DNA from: an uncultured Pelagibacteraceae bacterium
GTDB taxonomy: Bacteria > Pseudomonadota > Alphaproteobacteria > Pelagibacterales > Pelagibacteraceae
Reading direction: 5' to 3'
DNA length: 64,000 bases
NCBI GenBank assembly: GCA_902573585.1
Contig: CACGKH010000003.1
Coordinates: 1-64,000, forward strand
How positions within the stretch are numbered: position 1 is the first letter of the stretch; the number at the start of each line of letters is the position of its first letter. Under the pieces are notes generated by a model. That model was not told where the DNA came from. It saw only the letters and a program-made list of their open reading frames with translations, and made no database searches. Of the stretch, positions 57,867 to 64,000 are shown piece after piece. The position numbers and the translations under genes were made by a program.

Positions 57867-58847
57867 ATGAAACTAATTAAATCTTTTTTTTCAGTTTTAT
57901 TCTCAGCTGTTCTTTTATTATCAACGACAACAGTAAACTCAATTGCAATTGAAAAACTACACTTTGTAATTGGTGGTGGTGCTGGTGGTGGTTGGGATGG
58001 AACTGCTAGAGGTACTGGAGAAGCTTTAACAAAAGCTGGCTTTTTAAAAAGCGCATCATTTGAAAATATGTCAGGTGGTGGTGGTGGTAAAGCATTAGCT
58101 TACATGATTAATACTAAGCCTGAAAATACTATCTTAGTACAATCAACACCATTGGTTTTAAGATCAATTACAAGACACAAAGGTTATGTAAGTGGTTCTG
58201 GAACTTTATCTTATAAAGATGTTGTGCCGATCGCTGGAGTAATTGGTGATTATGGTGCGATTGCAGTTGCAAAAAACTCACCTTACAAAAACTTTAAAGA
58301 TGTTGTTGATGCATACAAAGCAAACCCTAGTTCAATAAAAATGGCTGGTGGTTCTGTTAGAGGAAGTATGGACCATTTAATTGGCGCTTTAGCATTTCAA
58401 GCTGCTGGAGCAAATCCAAATGATGTAGCTTACATTCCTTATGATGCAGGTGGAAAAGCATTAGCTGGACTTTTATCTGGAGAAACACAAATTATCTCTA
58501 CAGGTTTAGGTGAACTTATGGGAGCAAGAGACCAAGTAAGAATTATTGGTATTACTGCACCTGATAGAGTTGCTGATGCACCAGATGCACCAACGCTTAA
58601 AGAACAAGGATATGATGTACAATTCGTAAACTGGAGAGGATTTTTTGGACCTCCAGGCATGAGCAACAAAGAAAAGAAAGCTATTGCTAAAATGTTAGGC
58701 GATGTACAAAAAACTCCTGAATGGGAAGCCGTAAGAGCAAGAAACGCTTGGGTTAATATTTATAACCCAGACAAAAAGTTTGTTAAGTTTTTAAAAACTC
58801 AAACTAAAGAAATGACAGCTCTTATGAAAAAACTAGGAGTTATTTAA
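57867..58847 (+). CDS. Tripartite tricarboxylate transporter substrate-binding protein (TctC-like)
   Basis: Signal peptide, FVIGGGAGGGWDGTARGTGEAL; followed by TctB and TctA. Confidence 0.92.
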   Translation: MKLIKSFFSVLFSAVLLLSTTTVNSIAIEKLHFVIGGGAGGGWDGTARGTGEALTKAGFLKSASFENMSGGGGGKALAYMINTKPENTILVQSTPLVLRSITRHKGYVSGSGTLSYKDVVPIAGVIGDYGAIAVAKNSPYKNFKDVVDAYKANPSSIKMAGGSVRGSMDHLIGALAFQAAGANPNDVAYIPYDAGGKALAGLLSGETQIISTGLGELMGARDQVRIIGITAPDRVADAPDAPTLKEQGYDVQFVNWRGFFGPPGMSNKEKKAIAKMLGDVQKTPEWEAVRARNAWVNIYNPDKKFVKFLKTQTKEMTALMKKLGVI

Positions 58848-58860
58848 TCCTTCGGATTAA
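58844..58860 (+). other. Short stem-loop overlapping the tctC stop codon (TTAATCC TTC GGATTAA)
   Basis: Perfect 7-bp inverted repeat, 3-nt loop. Confidence 0.65.
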
Positions 58861-58875
58861 TTAATTTAAAGAGCA

Positions 58876-59346
58876 GTGAATATAAATACTACAAAAATTA
58901 TATCACTGCTCTTTTTTATTTTTTCAGCATTTTATTTATATACCGCATATCAAATTCAAGTTTTTGCATTTGATGAAAATGCACCTTTTAATGCAAGAAC
59001 GTTTCCAATTTATCTTGGTTACACTGGTTTATTTTTTTCTGGATTAAAATTAATTTTACCTGATCCAGATACTATTAAAGTTGAACATAAAAATTTAGAA
59101 TATAAAAAAACAGGCATATTAATTCTTATTGCTATTATTTATGGAGCAACAATTTTAAAGGTTGGATACTTTTTAACTACTTCTTTATTTTTGTTTGCCT
59201 CTTATTATTTTTTAGGTGAAAGAAGATGGATATTAATGTTTCTTTTATCTTTCCCATTTGTGGCTGGATTTATGTATTTGCTGCATGGAGTTCTTGATAT
59301 TTATTTAAGAGATCCTTTCTTAAAATTAATTGGGGTAATGGGATGA
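58876..59346 (+). CDS. Tripartite tricarboxylate transporter TctB-family subunit
   Basis: 4 TM, between TctC and TctA; GTG start. Confidence 0.88.
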   Translation: MNINTTKIISLLFFIFSAFYLYTAYQIQVFAFDENAPFNARTFPIYLGYTGLFFSGLKLILPDPDTIKVEHKNLEYKKTGILILIAIIYGATILKVGYFLTTSLFLFASYYFLGERRWILMFLLSFPFVAGFMYLLHGVLDIYLRDPFLKLIGVMG

Positions 59347-60845
59347 TCGAAGGAATACTAATTGGTTTAACTACAGCACTTACTTTTAAAAATATTTTTA
59401 TGGTGATGATTGGTTGTTTCTTTGGAACAATTATTGGAATGCTACCGGGCTTAGGACCGATGACAGCAATCGCTTTAATGATACCAATTACATATGGTTT
59501 TGATCCTGCTACTGGATTAATTTTAATGGCTGGAGTTTATTATGGTGCTGTTTTTGGAGGTTCAACATCGTCAATTTTATTAAATGCACCTGGTGTTCCA
59601 GGAACAGTAGCTACATCATTTGATGGCTATCCAATGGCTCAACAGGGAAAAGCTGGAAAAGCTTTAGCCATTGCTGCCTGGAGTTCATTTGCAGGAGGAA
59701 CATTGTCAGCTATTTATTTATTATTCATGGCTCCAAGTTTATCTAAAGTGAGTTTATCATTTAGATCACCAGACTATTTCGCCCTTATGATTTTAGGTTT
59801 AACAGCCATTGCAGCCTTTTCTTCAAAAGGACAATTTTTAAAAGCAATGATGATGGTTGTTCTTGGTTTGATGTTAGCATCGGTCGGTCAAGACTCATTG
59901 TCAGATATTACAAGATTTACATTTAATAATATGAACCTGACTGACGGAATAAGCTTTGTTCTTGTGGTAATGGCGACTTTTGCAATGAGTGAAGCTTTAA
60001 CAATTATTCTAAAAAGAAATGATCCAACAGCAGCTGCAAAACAAGTTTCATTAACTGAACTAGGTTCAATAAAGATTAATAAAGAAGAACGTGGAAAAAT
60101 GTATAAAACAATACCAAGATCTTCAGTGATAGGATTTTTAATTGGTGTATTACCCGGGGCTGGAGCAACCATAGCTTCATTTTTAGCTTATGGCATGGAA
60201 AGAAATTTAGTTAAAGATGAGGAAAAAGAGAAGTTTGGAAAGGGTAGTGTTAATGGATTATCCGCACCAGAAACTGCTAATAATGCTGCTTGCTCTGGTT
60301 CATTTGTGCCTATGCTAACTTTAGGAATCCCTGGAAGTGGAACAACAGCTGTCATGTTAGGAGCCCTTCTAGGTTTTGGAATTCAGCCTGGACCAAGATT
60401 ATATATGACTAACCCAGAAATTTTTTGGTCAGTGATAATGTCGATGTATATTGGAATGGTAATATTATTGATATTAAACCTACCTTTAATTCCTTATATA
60501 GCTCGAATTTTAGCTGTACCTAAAAACTATTTAATTCCATTAATTTTATTTTTTTCAATTACTGGAATTTACGTAATGTCTTTTAATAACTTTGATATTT
60601 ATTTAATGATTGGAATTGCTGTTGTTGCCACATTTTTAAGATTATATGATTTTCCAATGCCTCCATTAATTTTAGCATTTGTTCTAGGTGGTTTAATGGA
60701 AGAAAATTTAAGAAGATCTTTACTTTTAAGTAATGGGTCTTGGGAATTTTTATGGGATAGAACTCTCACAGTTTGTATATTAGCAACAACAATACTTATT
60801 GTTCTTTGGCATATTTACAAAACTTTAACAAAAAAGAAATCTTAA
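59343..60845 (+). CDS. Tripartite tricarboxylate transporter permease TctA
   Basis: GTIIGMLPGLGPMTAIALMIPITYG, GGSTSSILLNAPGVPGTVATSFDGYPMA. Confidence 0.96.
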   Translation: MIEGILIGLTTALTFKNIFMVMIGCFFGTIIGMLPGLGPMTAIALMIPITYGFDPATGLILMAGVYYGAVFGGSTSSILLNAPGVPGTVATSFDGYPMAQQGKAGKALAIAAWSSFAGGTLSAIYLLFMAPSLSKVSLSFRSPDYFALMILGLTAIAAFSSKGQFLKAMMMVVLGLMLASVGQDSLSDITRFTFNNMNLTDGISFVLVVMATFAMSEALTIILKRNDPTAAAKQVSLTELGSIKINKEERGKMYKTIPRSSVIGFLIGVLPGAGATIASFLAYGMERNLVKDEEKEKFGKGSVNGLSAPETANNAACSGSFVPMLTLGIPGSGTTAVMLGALLGFGIQPGPRLYMTNPEIFWSVIMSMYIGMVILLILNLPLIPYIARILAVPKNYLIPLILFFSITGIYVMSFNNFDIYLMIGIAVVATFLRLYDFPMPPLILAFVLGGLMEENLRRSLLLSNGSWEFLWDRTLTVCILATTILIVLWHIYKTLTKKKS

Positions 60846-61924
60846 TTAAGAATTTTTTTATATTCTTCTATTATTTTTTCCCACTGAAATTTAGAAACAT
60901 ATTCTTTAGCATTTTTACCAAGCACATGGTATTTCTTGTTTTCAATCATTGAATTTAATGATGAATAAATATCATCTAGATTGTTTCCATCACAAATTAA
61001 ACCTGTTTTATCATGACTGATTGCGTCTGAAGCGCCACCATCTTTTCCTCCAAGTGAAGGAATACCGTACTGAGCAGCTTCCACATAAGCTATTCCAAAA
61101 CCTTCTACAGATGTTTTGTGAATAATTGATGGCATAACAAAAATATTAGATTTAGCTATTAAAGAATTTTTTAAATCGCTACTTATATCTTTAAAAAACA
61201 TAACTTGAGAACCCAGATCAAGCTCTTTTACTAAATCTTTAATATTTTCTTCTTCATCACCATAACCAATACAAATATAAACTATATCAGGGTATATTTG
61301 TTTTAAATTTCTAAGAGCCATAACTATTTTTTCATGGTTTTTTCTTTTATCAAATCTTGAAACAGTAATTAATCTAGGTGACTTTGTTTTAAGCAAGCTT
61401 TCAACTTTTTCTAACGATTTTTTGTTTAATTCTTTAGCAGGATCAACACCAGGATTAATTACAATTACCTTTTCTTTATTAACTCCAATATTAATTGCTA
61501 AATTTTTAGTATATTCAGAGTTAGCAATTACTTTTTCGACATTATTTAAAACTTTAACTACTCTTTTATTTAAAGAACTCCCTTTTGGATGATTAATTTC
61601 TTTTCCATGGATTAAACAATATTTTTTTTTATCAGTATTTATTAATTCCAAACTTTTCCAGTGATCAGCTATTACTCCTTTCACTTTATTTTCTTTTAAA
61701 AATTCATTTACTAATTGAGCTTTTCTAATTTTTCTAAGAAATTTAATTCCTCCAACTCTTTCAATTGAAAAATTTTCATTTTTATCAAATTCTTTATGAT
61801 TTTCCTGATAATCTGCAAAAACTTTAATCATAAAGTTTTTTGACATTTCTTTGGTAAGACCCCACATTAAACTTTGCATACCACCTAATTCTGGTGGAAA
61901 GGCTCTAGTTACTATTAAATACAT
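60842..61924 (-). CDS. Glycosyltransferase family 4
   Basis: FPPELGGMQSLMWGLTKEM, SRFDKRKNHEKIV, PSIIHKTSVEGFGIAYVEAAQYGIP. Confidence 0.92.
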   Translation of the reverse strand: MYLIVTRAFPPELGGMQSLMWGLTKEMSKNFMIKVFADYQENHKEFDKNENFSIERVGGIKFLRKIRKAQLVNEFLKENKVKGVIADHWKSLELINTDKKKYCLIHGKEINHPKGSSLNKRVVKVLNNVEKVIANSEYTKNLAINIGVNKEKVIVINPGVDPAKELNKKSLEKVESLLKTKSPRLITVSRFDKRKNHEKIVMALRNLKQIYPDIVYICIGYGDEEENIKDLVKELDLGSQVMFFKDISSDLKNSLIAKSNIFVMPSIIHKTSVEGFGIAYVEAAQYGIPSLGGKDGGASDAISHDKTGLICDGNNLDDIYSSLNSMIENKKYHVLGKNAKEYVSKFQWEKIIEEYKKILN

Positions 61925-62478
61925 TAATTATTTTTCCACTTGATACTACATCCAGCACTAGGTGTCTGGTTTTCAGGTCCTTTACCGGTATCAACAATTT
62001 GTTTCATTGCTTTAAACAAATCACTTTCACCATCTCTTACTGGAACTAAATTTTTAAGCTCTCTTAATCTTCCTCTATATTGAAGCTCTAATTCTTTATT
62101 ATAACCAAAGAAATCTGGCGTACATACCGCATCATACGTTTTAGCGATTTCTTGCGTTTCATCTATTAAATAAGGAAAATCAAATTGATTTTTTTTGGCA
62201 AATAAAATCATATTATCAAATGAGTCTTCTGGGTAATTTTCGGGATCATTTGCACAAATTGCAACCGAGTTAATACCTAAGTCTTTTAGTTTTTTACAAT
62301 CTTCAACTATATCTTTTGTAACCGCTTTAACATAAGGACAGTGATTACAGATGAACATTATTAATGTTCCATTTTCACCTTTAACATCGTTTAATGAAAT
62401 TATTTTATTATCAGTTGATTTAAGCTTAAAGTCGTGTGCCTTTTGACCGAAATCACATATTGGAGTTTGTATTGGCAT
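61924..62478 (-). CDS. Thioredoxin-fold redoxin family protein
   Basis: MFICNHCPYVKAV active-site region, YDAVCTPDFFG. Confidence 0.9.
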   Translation of the reverse strand: MPIQTPICDFGQKAHDFKLKSTDNKIISLNDVKGENGTLIMFICNHCPYVKAVTKDIVEDCKKLKDLGINSVAICANDPENYPEDSFDNMILFAKKNQFDFPYLIDETQEIAKTYDAVCTPDFFGYNKELELQYRGRLRELKNLVPVRDGESDLFKAMKQIVDTGKGPENQTPSAGCSIKWKNN

Positions 62479-62498
62479 AATGTAATAATATATAAATT

Positions 62499-63011
62499 AT
62501 GTTTTACGATTTAAAAGATAAAAAACCAAAAAACTCTGGCGAAAATTGGGTAGCTCCTAATGCAACCATAATAGGTGATGTTACTTTAGAAAAAAATTCC
62601 AGTATTTGGTTTAATGCAACCTTAAGAGGAGATATTGAAAATATTCACATAGGTGAGGGATCAAATGTTCAAGATGGAAGTGTTTTGCATACTGACCCTG
62701 GTTATCCACTAAAAATTGGAAAGAATGTAACTGTGGGCCATATGGTTATGCTTCATGGGTGTACCATAGGAGACAATAGTTTAATTGGAATTGGTGCAGT
62801 TATTCTTAACAACGCCAAGATTGGAAAAAATTGTATCATTGGTGCTAAAGCTTTAATCACTGAAAATAAAGAGATACCAGATAACTCATTAGTAATTGGT
62901 TCACCTGGTAAGGTTGTAAGAGAAGTTACAGAAGAGGAAAAAAAAGCTGTAGCAGAAAATACCAAACATTATCAAGATAATTGGAAAAAATATTCTAAAT
63001 CAATCTTCTAA
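62499..63011 (+). CDS. Gamma-class carbonic anhydrase family protein
   Basis: Left-handed beta-helix repeats; [25 protein letters not shown]. Confidence 0.93.
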   Translation: MFYDLKDKKPKNSGENWVAPNATIIGDVTLEKNSSIWFNATLRGDIENIHIGEGSNVQDGSVLHTDPGYPLKIGKNVTVGHMVMLHGCTIGDNSLIGIGAVILNNAKIGKNCIIGAKALITENKEIPDNSLVIGSPGKVVREVTEEEKKAVAENTKHYQDNWKKYSKSIF

Positions 63012-63016
63012 TCATA

Positions 63017-64000
63017 ATGAGAATTTTTTTAACTATTTTTGTTATATCTTTATTTATAAATTCTAATAACATTACTTTTGCTAGTCATGCTAACGAAAAA
63101 TACTGTTTTAATTGTAGTTATAAATACAAAATCGGTGATAAAGAAAATGATACGTATGAGTTTGAGTTTGATTTACAAACTACCATCCTCGTTAATTACA
63201 GAAACAGTATCGGAAGAATACAGACTAACGATTTATCTAAATTAGTTGAAGAACAACTTAAAGATAAAAAAACTGGTTTAGTTTCTTACATCTTATTTGA
63301 AAACAACAAAATTTTAGTTGATCAAAATAGAAAAAGTAAATACAGAGGACCATATCCTTCACACTCAGTTGGTAAATCTCTAGTATCTTTAGTTACAGGT
63401 TATGCTATGTGTGGTGGTTATATTAATCATACAGTTTTTGATAGAATTGATTATCCAACTGTTGCTGGCACTTTATATGAAAATCAAAAATTAATAAACT
63501 TGCTTAACATGCAAGCAGGTGATGACGAAATAATTGGTGATAGGCTTGGTATTTGGGATAGCAGAATAACAAAAGATAAACAAAGTATTAACATTATACC
63601 TATTAAAAAAGCTATGAAAAAATACTTTAAAGGCAAAAATGGTTTAGAACCTGGTAAGTATTTTAACTATAGTGCAATGACAACCAATGTTATTATGAAC
63701 TATGTTATTTACAAAACTGGTGATAATTGGGAAAAATTATTACATAAGATATTTGTTGAAGACGCTAAAGTTGCTAAAAGAGTTTATTTTCATAAGACTT
63801 TAGAAAAAAATAAAACTGGCAATAGAAAATCAGGTGAATACGGTAGATATTCTTTTTATGCTGACAGATATGACTATGTAAGAATTGCCAACATGATGAT
63901 GAAACATTGGAAGAATGATACTTGCGTTGGAAAGTATTTAAAAACAATGTATGAAAATAGAGTTGATAGACAACATGGTGAGTACAGAAATAATGATGGT
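63017..64000 (+). CDS. Serine hydrolase, beta-lactamase/class C-related (3'-truncated by window edge)
   Basis: My translation is open to the edge: signal peptide, SHSVGKSLVSLVTGYAM (SxxK), FNYSAMTTNV (YxA/N); absent from ORF track because no stop lies in the window. Confidence 0.75.
   Translation, partial: MRIFLTIFVISLFINSNNITFASHANEKYCFNCSYKYKIGDKENDTYEFEFDLQTTILVNYRNSIGRIQTNDLSKLVEEQLKDKKTGLVSYILFENNKILVDQNRKSKYRGPYPSHSVGKSLVSLVTGYAMCGGYINHTVFDRIDYPTVAGTLYENQKLINLLNMQAGDDEIIGDRLGIWDSRITKDKQSINIIPIKKAMKKYFKGKNGLEPGKYFNYSAMTTNVIMNYVIYKTGDNWEKLLHKIFVEDAKVAKRVYFHKTLEKNKTGNRKSGEYGRYSFYADRYDYVRIANMMMKHWKNDTCVGKYLKTMYENRVDRQHGEYRNNDG

Noticed and set aside
58844-58860. Possible C(UUCG)G tetraloop at the tctC stop
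   Set aside because: Best pairing gives a TTC triloop with CC/GG closing pairs, so it is not a canonical UUCG tetraloop; retained only as a short stem-loop
1-64000. CRISPR arrays, transposases, integrases, phage genes or toxin-antitoxin loci
   Set aside because: No regularly spaced repeats and no recognisable mobile or defence proteins on either strand

Overview
This is an AT-rich, gene-dense window with the look of an alphaproteobacterial SAR11/Pelagibacterales chromosome (inferred from gene content, base composition and the riboswitch; no database search was run). I see no rRNA, CRISPR array, phage or transposon. One tRNA (CAU anticodon) is present. Main blocks in order: SUF tail (DUF59, IscA-type), glnA, YbaK, EamA, homocysteine S-methyltransferase behind an apparent tandem SAM-II/SAM-V riboswitch, TauE, moaB, an aldehyde dehydrogenase with a polylysine N-terminus plus DUF779, msrQ-msrP-moaE-moaD-thioesterase-moaC-moaA, a sugar ABC transporter cluster with ROK kinase, ALDH and FAH hydrolase, a run of small membrane/secreted proteins, cysK-cysE, a taurine/sulfonate cluster (HisD-like, Pta-like, Ldh2-like, TauCBA, aminotransferase, ald, FAD-GcvT), a double-wHTH regulator divergent from two small membrane paralogs, rfbAB, MTA salvage plus a SpeD-SpeE fusion, an amino-acid ABC transporter without a local ATPase, and a tripartite tricarboxylate transporter. 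The main items for follow-up are the tandem riboswitch, the recurring stem-loop directly 3' of every substrate-binding-protein gene in the window, the enlarged TauC, the Lys-rich ALDH extension, the mtnP-mtnA-aldolase-speDE operon and the double-wHTH/small-TM locus.
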